Shown here one piece after another: positions 1 to 6,711 of a stretch of DNA of 18,744 bases (the stretch's first letter is position 1; every line of letters starts with the position of its first letter). Under the pieces are notes generated by a model. It saw nothing but the letters and a program-made list of their open reading frames with translations, was not told the origin of the DNA and ran no database searches. The translations under genes and the position numbers were made by a program. Origin of the DNA: Phytoactinopolyspora endophytica (GTDB lineage Bacteria > Actinomycetota > Actinomycetes > Jiangellales > Jiangellaceae); NCBI RefSeq assembly GCF_004138495.1, contig NZ_ML142861.1, positions 172,086 to 190,829 of the forward strand, read 5' to 3'.

Positions 1-1148
1 TGTTCATCGACCCGATGATCGCTGACCTCGGGATCTCCCGGTCCGCGATGTCCACGGCATACCTGATCGGCACGCTTGCGGGCGCCCTCGCCATGCCGTG
101 GGTGGGCCGCGCGGTCGACCGCTACGGCGTACGACGCACCATGGCTGTGATCGGTGCCGCCTTCGGCTCCGTGTTGATCGCGCTCGCGGCAGCGACCGAG
201 ATCGTCGGTCTCACGGCTGGGTTCGCGGGCATCCGAATGGCCGGTCAAGGCGCGCTCGGCCTGACCGCGACCACCGCGACGGCGCTCTGGTTCACCAAGA
301 AGCGCGGAGTCGCCACCGGCATCGTCTCCGCCATCGGCGCCATCGGGATATCGATGACGCCGCTGGTCATGGAGGGCTTCATCGCCGAGCATGGCTGGCG
401 TACGGCGTGGCTGGTCGAAGGGCTCGCGATCTGGCTTGTGGTCATCCCGATCGCCTTGCTCGGGATGCGCGACCGCCCGGCACATCTGGGCCAGATCCCG
501 GACGGCGTCCGCAAGAGCGACGACGACGGCCGCGACCACGTCGAGTGGGGCGCGACCCTGGCGCAGACCATCCGCTCACCATATTTCTGGGTGGTCACGG
601 CCGGCGTCGCCGCCTGCGGTCTGCTCTCCACCGCGGTCAACTTCCACCAGATCAGCTTGCTTGGCGAACGCGGGCTCACGCCCGGCGAGGCGGCCGGAAA
701 CTTCCTCTGGCAGACGATCGCGATGCTCCTGGCCACCCTGGCCACCGGCGCCCTTGTCGACCGGATCCGGCCACGCTGGCTGATCGTCGTCGCCATGGCG
801 CTGCTGGCCGGAGGTCTGGTGCTGGGCGCGCGGGTCACACCCGGCCTGCTGGCTGTAGCCTTCGGTGCGCTGCTGGGGGCCGCCGGCGGCTCCATGCGAG
901 TGCTGGAAGCCTCGACGTTCCCCCGCTACTTCGGCACCGCTCACCTGGGCACGATCCGCGGTGTGGTGGTGTCCGTCTCCGTGGGGTCCACGGCATTCGG
1001 CCCGCTGATCTACGCCACTGCCCATGACTGGACCGGATCGTACACCGACGTGCTCCTCGCGACCGCTCCGATCCCCGTCCTCATCGCTATCGCGGCCCTC
1101 ATCGTCAAGCCCCCGCGGGTTCCGGCCGTCCACCACGTGGAGGGCTGA
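1..1148 (+). CDS. MFS transporter, 5'-truncated by window edge
   Basis: This is a polytopic inner-membrane carrier of the major facilitator superfamily. The reading frame is open from base 3 (the first visible codons read FIDPMIADLG), so the true start and probably the first transmembrane helix lie outside the window. About 380 residues remain. The family signature A between helices 2 and 3 is clear (GRAVDRYGVRR, about 30 residues from the internal Met at base 15). A charged central loop (DRPAHLG...KSDDDGRDH) separates the two six-helix halves, and the C-terminal half ends in a short hydrophilic tail. The FIDPM segment and the ISRSAMSTAYLIG stretch resemble monocarboxylate or oxalate:formate-type MFS carriers, but the substrate cannot be told from sequence. 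ung follows 46 bases downstream on the same strand. Confidence 0.88.
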   Translation, partial: FIDPMIADLGISRSAMSTAYLIGTLAGALAMPWVGRAVDRYGVRRTMAVIGAAFGSVLIALAAATEIVGLTAGFAGIRMAGQGALGLTATTATALWFTKKRGVATGIVSAIGAIGISMTPLVMEGFIAEHGWRTAWLVEGLAIWLVVIPIALLGMRDRPAHLGQIPDGVRKSDDDGRDHVEWGATLAQTIRSPYFWVVTAGVAACGLLSTAVNFHQISLLGERGLTPGEAAGNFLWQTIAMLLATLATGALVDRIRPRWLIVVAMALLAGGLVLGARVTPGLLAVAFGALLGAAGGSMRVLEASTFPRYFGTAHLGTIRGVVVSVSVGSTAFGPLIYATAHDWTGSYTDVLLATAPIPVLIAIAALIVKPPRVPAVHHVEG

Positions 1149-1180
1149 CGGGAACCGTCGTGACGCGCTAGCCGGTGCTC

Positions 1181-1186
1181 TAGAGT
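1181..1186 (+). promoter_or_regulatory. Possible -10 element for leaderless ung
   Basis: TAGAGT (TANNNT form) ends 8 bases before the ung ATG, and no Shine-Dalgarno-like sequence lies between. This spacing is typical of actinobacterial leaderless genes, where transcription starts at or next to the A of ATG. A weak -35-like CGTGAC sits at 1159-1164. ung may also be reached by read-through from the MFS gene. Confidence 0.35.
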
Positions 1187-1194
1187 GAGTCGGC

Positions 1195-1875
1195 ATGAGC
1201 GACGCACGACCCCTGCACGAGTTGGTGGATCCGGGCTGGGCGCGGGCCCTGTCGCCGGTCACCGGGCAGATCACCGCCATGGGCGAGTTCCTCCGCGCGG
1301 AGGTCGCCGCCGGGCGGACGTATCTTCCGGCAGGAGAGCACATCCTGCGGGCCTTCACTACGCCGTTCGACGACGTACGGGTACTCATCGTCGGCCAGGA
1401 CCCCTACCCGACGCCGGGCCATGCGGTGGGTCTGAGCTTCTCGGTCGCGCCGGACGTCCGCCCGCTACCGCCGAGCCTGGTCAACATCTTCCGGGAGTAC
1501 GGCACTGATCTCGGCTATCCCGCTCCCACCAGCGGAGATCTGTCGCGCTGGGCGGAGAACGGTGTGCTGCTGCTCAACCGCGCTCTGACGGTCGCCCCGC
1601 GCCGGCCGGCGTCGCACCGCGGGAAGGGTTGGGAGGCGGTGACCGAACAGGCGATTCGCGCGCTTGCCGCCCGGGAGAAACCTTTCGTTGCCATCCTCTG
1701 GGGCCGGGACGCACGCAATCTGGCACCACTACTCGGCGACACGCCACGTGTCGAGTCAGCTCATCCGAGCCCGATGTCCGCTCACAACGGCTTCTTCGGC
1801 TCACGGCCCTTTAGTCGCGCTAATCAGCTCTTGAGTGGTCTCGGCGTGGATCCCGTCGACTGGAAACTACCGTAG
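1195..1875 (+). CDS. ung: Uracil-DNA glycosylase, family 1
   Basis: This enzyme excises uracil from DNA in the first step of base-excision repair after cytosine deamination or dUMP misincorporation, leaving an abasic site. It has 226 residues, the usual length for the family. The water-activating motif GQDPYP is at 67-72 with catalytic Asp69. The uracil-pocket strand is seen as GVLLLN. The DNA-intercalation motif near the C-terminus begins HPSP, with His190, and continues into [12 protein letters not shown]. The residue after HPSP is Met rather than the common Leu. The start at 1195 gives the standard N-terminus ([10 protein letters not shown]). No ribosome-binding site is visible, which suggests leaderless translation. 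The gene is probably independent of the MFS gene. The window also holds a second, unrelated uracil-DNA glycosylase (udgX-like, 11954-12682). Confidence 0.97.
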   Translation: MSDARPLHELVDPGWARALSPVTGQITAMGEFLRAEVAAGRTYLPAGEHILRAFTTPFDDVRVLIVGQDPYPTPGHAVGLSFSVAPDVRPLPPSLVNIFREYGTDLGYPAPTSGDLSRWAENGVLLLNRALTVAPRRPASHRGKGWEAVTEQAIRALAAREKPFVAILWGRDARNLAPLLGDTPRVESAHPSPMSAHNGFFGSRPFSRANQLLSGLGVDPVDWKLP

Positions 1876-1935
1876 CGGGCGCTGCATACCCCCGTTCATA
1901 CGCACCCGTCGATGCTCACGGTTCGGAAGGACCCT

Positions 1936-1963
1936 TTGACAAATAGAGCGAACATCGTATGCT
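1936..1963 (+). promoter_or_regulatory. Promoter of the cold-shock gene
   Basis: A perfect -35 TTGACA (1936-1941) and a -10 TATGCT (1958-1963) are separated by 16 bases. Transcription would begin near 1970, giving a leader of about 187 bases before the cold-shock ATG. A second TTGACC/TATAG-like pair (2026-2031 and 2045-2050) has too short a spacer to be convincing. Confidence 0.7.
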
Positions 1964-1986
1964 GCGGGTCGCGGGCACAAGGTGGT

Positions 1987-2128
1987 ACTGTTTCCGCGGT
2001 TGCAGTAACAGTTCCTCGCACGTCCTTGACCGCCCGTGGATTGTTATAGCGGGCGTTTTTCGCTTCTCTGTGCCTAGCACGGTAGCGGGAGACGGCAGCA
2101 GCAGCCGGAGTCGCAAGGTGCGGCTCCA
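1987..2128 (+). promoter_or_regulatory. Structured 5' leader of the cold-shock gene with internal terminator-like hairpin
   Basis: The leader contains several perfect or near-perfect hairpins. ACTGTT (1987-1992) pairs with AACAGT (2007-2012). CGCCCG (2031-2036) pairs with CGGGCG (2050-2055) and is followed directly by five T residues (2056-2060), the layout of an intrinsic terminator. A 9-bp stem with one G-T pair (2108-2116 with 2120-2128, loop AGG) lies 14 bases before the Shine-Dalgarno. Long structured leaders are known for cspA-type mRNAs, and Csp proteins can melt RNA hairpins and act as antiterminators. Autoregulation by attenuation here is an inference. Confidence 0.45.
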
Positions 2129-2156
2129 ACCACCGTCCCCTAGGAGGACAAAGCAC

Positions 2157-2360
2157 ATGGCACAGGGAACCGTCAAGTGGTTCAACGCCGAGAAGGGTTT
2201 CGGCTTCATTGCGCAGGACAACGGCGACGCCGATGTCTTCGTGCACTACTCGGCCATCCAGGTCGACGGCTACCGCACGCTGGACGAGAACCAGCGCGTG
2301 GAGTTCGAGATCACTCAGGGCCCGAAGGGGCCGCAGGCCGACCAGGTTCGCCCGATCTGA
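2157..2360 (+). CDS. cspA: Cold-shock protein, CspA family
   Basis: This is a single OB-fold cold-shock domain of 67 residues that binds single-stranded RNA or DNA and acts as an RNA chaperone in the cytoplasm. RNP1 is KGFGFI and RNP2 is VFVHYS. The N-terminus ([17 protein letters not shown]) is the family standard, so the ATG at 2157 is preferred over upstream in-frame starts. A strong Shine-Dalgarno AGGAGG (2143-2148) lies 8 bases before it. The C-terminus ([10 protein letters not shown]) is also typical. The gene is monocistronic, with its own promoter, a leader of about 187 bases and a strong terminator at 2459-2492. Actinobacteria usually carry several paralogues, so the symbol names the family rather than a particular copy. 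Confidence 0.96.
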   Translation: MAQGTVKWFNAEKGFGFIAQDNGDADVFVHYSAIQVDGYRTLDENQRVEFEITQGPKGPQADQVRPI

Positions 2361-2458
2361 GGTCTCGGCTTGAATCCAGTCGGCCTTCTCAAACTCGACT
2401 GGCCTGCTTGGACTCGCGGGCAGCTCAGTCGGACGCGGTAGCCGGCTAAGCACTCGAC

Positions 2459-2500
2459 GGAACGCCCCCTCTGCTGAGCGAGGGGGCGTTCCCTTTCTCT
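2459..2500 (+). terminator. Intrinsic terminator of the cold-shock gene
   Basis: A perfect 13-bp stem (2459-2471 with 2480-2492) has an 8-base loop and is followed by the pyrimidine-rich tail CTTTCTCTT. It ends the cold-shock transcript about 100 bases after the stop codon. Confidence 0.9.
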
Positions 2501-3026
2501 TGAAGCGGCTCAGCGCCCTAGGGCGCGCCAAGTGAGGCCTCGCTCAGAAAGGCCTACAGGGCTTCTTGTATCGGCATTCGGACACCGTTTCGCAACCGAT
2601 ACTATTCTGTTACGCAAATGAACATATTCCGGGACAGAGACGGAAATCTTCCGCCCGGCCGCGTTGCCCGTGCAACATTTCCGGTTGAATGCCTGCGATT
2701 TCCGGCGCACAGATCGATAAAGTCGCGAGGAGATGCACAGCATCCATATGGCCATGCCCCTCCCGGTCCGGTCGGAGCGCAACACGGAAATCTACCCGTG
2801 CGTAATATCTGACAGTGCCCTCGCGCGTTCAGCTCACGCGTACGCGTCAAGAAGGCATTGGGTGAAACTTTTCAAGTTGATCATCTTGGTCACATGATCT
2901 CACCCGGCACCGAGAGGCCACTGAAGGAAGAGACTCACGAGAGCCGTCCCGGCATTGCCCTTTGCCGCACACGTAGCGTCATAATGAACGCACGACGGCG
3001 CGAGGACAAGGAGCCGAGCAACTCTC
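2493..3026. other. Gene-free stretch with repeated GGAAAT motifs and small hairpins
   Basis: No convincing gene lies in these 534 bases. The short open frames here (for example 2618-2812 on +) have no ribosome-binding site and no recognisable protein. The stretch does contain the 7-bp inverted repeat GTATCGG/CCGATAC (2568-2574, 2596-2602). There are four copies of CGGAAAT or its complement (2641-2647, 2677-2683, 2698-2704, 2785-2791). Hairpins occur at 2641-2653 and at 2663-2676 (GTTGC/GCAAC, CCGT loop). A perfect 12-bp palindrome ACGCGTACGCGT is at 2836-2847, and the inverted repeat GATCAT/ATGATC is at 2879-2884 and 2894-2899. A weak promoter-like TTGCCC-N19-CATAAT (2955-2985) lies just before the next gene. 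It could hold a small RNA or regulator sites. Confidence 0.5.
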
Positions 3027-3740
3027 ATGACCTGGCATGGCGACCCCAAGGACAGCCCCGACGGTCGGCAGCTGCTGACCGTCGCCCACCGCGCGGCCAA
3101 CGACGTCGCCACCCTCAGTGCCGCACTCAGCGCAAACGTCGACCTGGTCGAGGCAGATGTCCGTTTCTTCAAGGGAACGCCCGAGATACGCCACACCAAG
3201 ACGCTCGGTTCCAAGCTGCTCTGGGAGCCGGGCGAGTTGATCCGGCGTGAGGGCCTGGCGATCCCCACCCTCACCGAGGTGCTCACATCGCTGCCGAACG
3301 ATCGCCACCGGCTGATGCTCGACCTGAAGGGGTTCCGGCCGGGCTTGGGTCCGGCAGTCGCCGCGGTCCTGAAACAACACGCGCCGGATCTCCCGGTGAC
3401 GGTGTGCACCCCACACTGGTGGATGTTCAAGGCCTTCGCCGACACGCCGCACATCCGGACCGTCCTCTCGGCGGGCAGCTGGCCGATGGTGGAGCGGCTT
3501 CGGGCGCTGCTCAACAAGGGGCAGGCCGAATGGCCGAATCAGCGACCGATCTTCGGATGCTCGGTCCATCGCACGCTCCTGACACCGGAGATCGTGGCGG
3601 AGTTACGTCGTCACGTCGAACACGTCATCACCTGGCCGGTCGACACCGCGAACGACGTGGCCGACGCGCGACGTCTCGGCGTCACCGGTGTGACCGGCAA
3701 GGATCTGGCGCTGCTGCAGTCGCTGCACAGCAACCACTGA
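3027..3740 (+). CDS. Glycerophosphodiester phosphodiesterase-like protein
   Basis: This is a 237-residue TIM-barrel protein of the GDPD/PLC-like phosphodiesterase superfamily, which hydrolyses glycerophosphodiesters to glycerol 3-phosphate and an alcohol. Visible catalytic-type residues are the HR pair (His21-Arg22 in VAHRAAND), the E-x-D pair (Glu42, Asp44 in VEADV), the acid/base-type His56 in IRHTKTLG and the DLK strand (Asp99, Lys101). It departs from the canonical enzymes: the usual PENT motif after HR is replaced by AND, and the T-x-DG segment before the second His is shortened. No signal peptide is seen, so it is probably cytoplasmic. AAGGAG at 3008-3013 is 13 bases from the ATG, which is rather far. 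It is a lone gene between a gene-free stretch and padR. Substrate and activity are uncertain. Confidence 0.8.
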   Translation: MTWHGDPKDSPDGRQLLTVAHRAANDVATLSAALSANVDLVEADVRFFKGTPEIRHTKTLGSKLLWEPGELIRREGLAIPTLTEVLTSLPNDRHRLMLDLKGFRPGLGPAVAAVLKQHAPDLPVTVCTPHWWMFKAFADTPHIRTVLSAGSWPMVERLRALLNKGQAEWPNQRPIFGCSVHRTLLTPEIVAELRRHVEHVITWPVDTANDVADARRLGVTGVTGKDLALLQSLHSNH

Positions 3741-3801
3741 GCGGCCGCCACACACGCGAGGTTGCCCGAGGGGCTCTGAGCAAAGTCCTGACCGGACTCG
3801 C

Positions 3802-3830
3802 TTGACATCAGCGACTCCGCGGCTAATACT
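3802..3830 (+). promoter_or_regulatory. padR promoter
   Basis: The -35 TTGACA (3802-3807) is followed after 17 bases by AATACT (3825-3830). The predicted transcription start is near 3837, and GGGGGAG just before the ATG at 3870 serves as ribosome-binding site. Confidence 0.65.
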
Positions 3831-3856
3831 CGACTTCAAGTAATTGATTCCGAGTA
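3827..3856. promoter_or_regulatory. Candidate PadR operator
   Basis: The inverted repeat TACTCG (3827-3832) / CGAGTA (3851-3856) encloses a smaller palindrome ACTTCAAGT (3833-3841) and overlaps the -10 element and transcription start of padR. PadR repressors commonly bind dyads at their own promoter, so autorepression is likely. The exact operator is an inference. Confidence 0.45.
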
Positions 3857-3869
3857 ATCGGGGGAGAGT

Positions 3870-4547
3870 ATGGCGGCGGGGCGTCCGACCAACCCGCTGG
3901 CGCTGGCCGTACTGACCCTGCTCGTCGAGCGGCCCATGCATCCGTATGAGATGTCCAGCACGCTCAAGGAACGCAGCAAGCAGGAGAGCATCAAGCTCAA
4001 CTTCGGCTCCCTCTACTCAGTCATCGATTCCTTGGCCAAGCGCGGACTGATCGAGGTGCACGAGACCACGCGCGAGGGCAAACGGCCGGAACGGACGGTC
4101 TACACCGTCACGGATGCCGGCCGTACCACCATGGTCGATTGGCTCAGCGAACTGCTCAGAACGCCCGCCAAGGAGTTCCCGCAGTTCGAGGCGGGCCTGT
4201 CGCTGATGCCGGCGTTGGGCGTGGACGACGTCATATCGCTGCTCCAGCGACGCCTGGAACAGCTACGCCGCGAGCAAGAGGTCGGTCGGCGCATGCTCCA
4301 GCAGGCGGACGAGATGGGGCTGCCCCGTCTCTTCGTCATCGAGCACGAATACGAACTTGCCCTTCAATCGGCAGAGATCGAGTTCGTCGCCCGGTTCCTC
4401 GACGAGCTGACCTCCGGCACGTTCCCCGGCATCGGCATCTGGCGACGGATGGACGAGCTACGCACCGCCGGTGTGCCCACGGATCAGATCGACACCACGA
4501 TCCAGGAAGAGTTCAAGGAGGACTTCCCGTGGCTGAATAAGCAATGA
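3870..4547 (+). CDS. PadR family transcriptional regulator
   Basis: This 225-residue repressor has an N-terminal winged helix-turn-helix (about 10-90: LALAVLTLLVERPMHPYEM, FGSLYSVIDSLAKRGLIEV, then the wing with GKRPERTVYTVTDAGR). A helical C-terminal dimerisation and ligand-binding region follows (about 100-220, coiled-coil-like around LEQLRREQEVGRRMLQQ). PadR proteins often control neighbouring multidrug ABC exporters and release DNA when they bind a drug. The next two genes encode a DrrAB-like exporter, which fits that role. A start at 3870 follows GGGGGAG and gives the family's N-terminus. The stop overlaps an ATGA, but a 10-bp hairpin lies 36 bases downstream, so read-through into the exporter genes may be controlled. 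Confidence 0.93.
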   Translation: MAAGRPTNPLALAVLTLLVERPMHPYEMSSTLKERSKQESIKLNFGSLYSVIDSLAKRGLIEVHETTREGKRPERTVYTVTDAGRTTMVDWLSELLRTPAKEFPQFEAGLSLMPALGVDDVISLLQRRLEQLRREQEVGRRMLQQADEMGLPRLFVIEHEYELALQSAEIEFVARFLDELTSGTFPGIGIWRRMDELRTAGVPTDQIDTTIQEEFKEDFPWLNKQ

Positions 4548-4583
4548 CGACGATGGCGCACGCCGCCATCACACGAAAGAAGA

Positions 4584-4618
4584 CCCCTCGCCGGGTGCGC
4601 CAACACCACGGCGAGGGG
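4584..4618 (+). terminator. Strong hairpin between padR and the ABC exporter genes
   Basis: A perfect 10-bp stem CCCCTCGCCG (4584-4593) / CGGCGAGGGG (4609-4618) extends inward by a GGTG/CACC pairing. No T run follows, so it is either a U-less actinobacterial terminator or attenuator or a processing site. Two more perfect hairpins follow before the ABC start: GCCGTCG/CGACGGC (4715-4721, 4736-4742) and CCCGGCCG/CGGCCGGG (4780-4787, 4793-4800). Confidence 0.5.
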
Positions 4619-4819
4619 ACATTGAGAATCCCAGGAGACCGAACCCGACACGCGGGACCAGCCCGAGGGGCCCTTCAACCACTCAGGATAGGTCACGCGC
4701 GTCAGCCACCGACAGCCGTCGTCCCTCCACCTGCTCGACGGCGGTCCACATGGCGGCGCAACCTCGGCTCCTTCTTCCTCCCGGCCGTCACCCGGCCGGG
4801 TCAAGCCAGGAGAGGACCC

Positions 4820-5857
4820 ATGCCTGTATCCAGCATCACCCACGCCACGGCGGGCCCACCCGCACGCACGGAAGCCGCGATCGAGGCTTCTGAGCTGACC
4901 AAGACCTACGGGAGCGGGGCCACAGCGGTTCCAGCGCTCAGCGGCGTGAGCTTCTCCGTCCCGGCCGGCACGGTCTTCGGCCTGCTAGGACCGAACGGCG
5001 CCGGCAAATCCACCACCACGAAGATCCTGACCACGCTCTCCGGCGCCGACTCAGGCACAGCCACCGTCGCCGGCTACGACGTCGCTCGGCAGGGTGCTCA
5101 GGTCCGGCACGCCATCGGGTACGTCCCGCAGAAGCCATGCTTCGACCCCACGGCGACCGGTCACGAGAACTTGACCTTGCAGGGCCGTATCTACGGGATA
5201 CCGATACGCGAGATCCGACGCCGTGCGGGCGAGCTATTGGCGCAATTCGGCCTGGCCGATGCCGCCGGCCGGGTCGCCAAGACCTGGTCCGGAGGCATGC
5301 AGCGCAAGCTCGACGTCGCGCTCGCGCTGATCCACCGCCCGCAGGTCTTGTTCCTGGACGAGCCCACCACCGGCCTGGACCCCGAGGCGAGGGCCGACAT
5401 GTGGGCGGAGATCTCCGAGCTCACCGATGCCGACGGGCTCACGGTCCTGTTGACCACGCACTATCTCGAAGAAGCCGACAACCTCGCCGACCGACTGGTC
5501 ATCGTCGACCGCGGGCGCGTCGTCGCCACCGGAACCCCGGAGGAGCTCAAGGCAGAGCTCGCCGGCGACACGGTCCACGTGCAGCTGGCAGATCCCGCTG
5601 ACCGCGAGCGGGCGCTCGGGGCATTCGAGTCGGTCGAAGGCGTCCACCAGGTCACAGCCGAGGAGTCGACGCTCAACGCACGCGTCGGCAACGGCGCCGC
5701 CGTTCTGCCCAAGGCCCTTGCTGCCCTCGACGCCCGCGACGTGCTGCTCGCCTCAGTCACCGTCGCCCGCCCGTCGCTCGACGACGTCTACCTCCGCCAT
5801 GCCGGCCGGTCCTTCCGTACCGCCGACCAGATCGACAGCATGGAGGCCGCGCGATGA
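4820..5857 (+). CDS. ABC transporter ATP-binding protein, DrrA-like
   Basis: This is the nucleotide-binding subunit of an ABC-2 exporter related to daunorubicin resistance DrrA. It powers efflux through the permease encoded next. In the 345-residue protein the Walker A motif is GPNGAGKST (57-65), the Q-loop Gln is 104, the signature is WSGGMQRK (156-163), Walker B is VLFLDEP (176-182) and the H-loop His is 214. Residues from about 240 form the regulatory C-terminal domain found in DrrA proteins (ends SLDDVYLRHAGRSF). The frame is open back to 4544, but those 92 codons are arginine-rich with atypical AGA, AGG, ATA and CGA codons. The ATG at 4820 follows AGGAGAGGA and gives a normal N-terminus. 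The gene overlaps the permease by four bases (ATGA). The substrate is unknown; a drug or lipid-like compound is plausible given padR. Confidence 0.95.
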   Translation: MPVSSITHATAGPPARTEAAIEASELTKTYGSGATAVPALSGVSFSVPAGTVFGLLGPNGAGKSTTTKILTTLSGADSGTATVAGYDVARQGAQVRHAIGYVPQKPCFDPTATGHENLTLQGRIYGIPIREIRRRAGELLAQFGLADAAGRVAKTWSGGMQRKLDVALALIHRPQVLFLDEPTTGLDPEARADMWAEISELTDADGLTVLLTTHYLEEADNLADRLVIVDRGRVVATGTPEELKAELAGDTVHVQLADPADRERALGAFESVEGVHQVTAEESTLNARVGNGAAVLPKALAALDARDVLLASVTVARPSLDDVYLRHAGRSFRTADQIDSMEAAR

Positions 5858-6630
5858 CCACCGCCATGATGCACTCGCTGTACTTGACCGGCAGGTCGCT
5901 GCGGATCCTGCGCCGGGAGCCGGCTTACCTCGCCTTCACCCTGATTCAGCCGATGGTCTGGCTGCTGCTGTTCAGCCAGCTGTTCGAGAGTGTCACCGAG
6001 ATTCCGGGCTTCGGCGACACCTCCTACATCACCTATCTCACACCCGGTGTGATCGTCATGAACGCGATCATGACCGCCAACTGGGCGGGGACCAGCTTCA
6101 TCGACGACATGAACCGCGGTGTGATGGACCGCAACCTCACCTCGCCGCTGAGCCGGGGCGCCCTGATCAACGGCATCCTGTCCTACCAGGCGGTGGTCAC
6201 GGTCGCACAGTCGTTGATCATCTTCGGTATCGGCCTGCTGATGGGCGCCCGCTACGACGGCGGAGTGGCCGGGGTTCTGGTCGTGCTCGTGGCCTCGACT
6301 CTGCTCGCGATCTTCTTCGCCGCGCTCTCGTGCGCGATGGCCTTGCTGGTGCGGTCGCAGGAGTCACTGATCGGAATGTCGATGTTCCTGGCGCTGCCGC
6401 TGACCTTCCTGTCGTCTGTACTGATGGCCCCCGAGCTCGTGCCGGGCTGGGTGGACACCGTGGCGTCCTTCAACCCGGTGGACTGGGCGGCGACAGCGAG
6501 CAGGGAGGCGCTGGCCGGTGCTACGGACTGGGGCGTCGTCGCTGGACAGACCGGCTTCCTCGTCGCTCTGGCGCTGCTGATGGGCTGGCTCGCCACCCGC
6601 GCGTTCCGTGCCTACCAGCGCACCGTCTGA
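5854..6630 (+). CDS. ABC-2 type transporter permease, DrrB-like
   Basis: This 258-residue integral membrane subunit pairs with the ATPase encoded immediately upstream; the ATGA overlap suggests translational coupling and equal stoichiometry. It has an N-terminal amphipathic segment (SLYLTGRSLRILRREPAYLAF) and about six hydrophobic segments. The conserved ABC-2 features are present: PMVWLLLFSQLF in the first helix, the cytoplasmic loop FIDDMNRGVMDRNLTSPLSRG, and the LPLTFLSS...FNPVDW region before the last helix. Length and layout match DrrB and related exporters of antibiotics or glycolipids. It is the last gene of the padR-ABC unit. The next gene is convergent and ends 81 bases away. Confidence 0.94.
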   Translation: MTTAMMHSLYLTGRSLRILRREPAYLAFTLIQPMVWLLLFSQLFESVTEIPGFGDTSYITYLTPGVIVMNAIMTANWAGTSFIDDMNRGVMDRNLTSPLSRGALINGILSYQAVVTVAQSLIIFGIGLLMGARYDGGVAGVLVVLVASTLLAIFFAALSCAMALLVRSQESLIGMSMFLALPLTFLSSVLMAPELVPGWVDTVASFNPVDWAATASREALAGATDWGVVAGQTGFLVALALLMGWLATRAFRAYQRTV

Positions 6631-6711
6631 AACAGCACGCTACGCATGGCCGGTGCTGCCTGCGGTGCCCGGGTCACGAACTCGTCGTGGTGCATGGTCA
6701 GATCCCCGTTC

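Noticed and set aside
576..1388. Long minus-strand open frame across the MFS end and ung
   Set aside because: Shadow of two well-supported plus-strand genes in high-GC DNA; composition has no protein-family pattern.
1896..2531. Minus-strand open frame covering the cold-shock gene
   Set aside because: Antisense to cspA, its promoter and terminator, with no family features.
2792..2797. GGGTAG on the minus strand, a possible stress -10
   Set aside because: No suitable -35 at 14-17 bases and no minus-strand gene downstream.
2618..2812. 64-codon open frame in the gene-free stretch
   Set aside because: No ribosome-binding site, no recognisable protein features, and it runs through the repeats and hairpins.
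4544..4819. In-frame 92-codon extension of the first ABC ATPase, starting at the padR stop
   Set aside because: Arginine- and proline-rich with atypical codons, no homology-like pattern, and a good ribosome-binding site exists at the inner ATG 4820.
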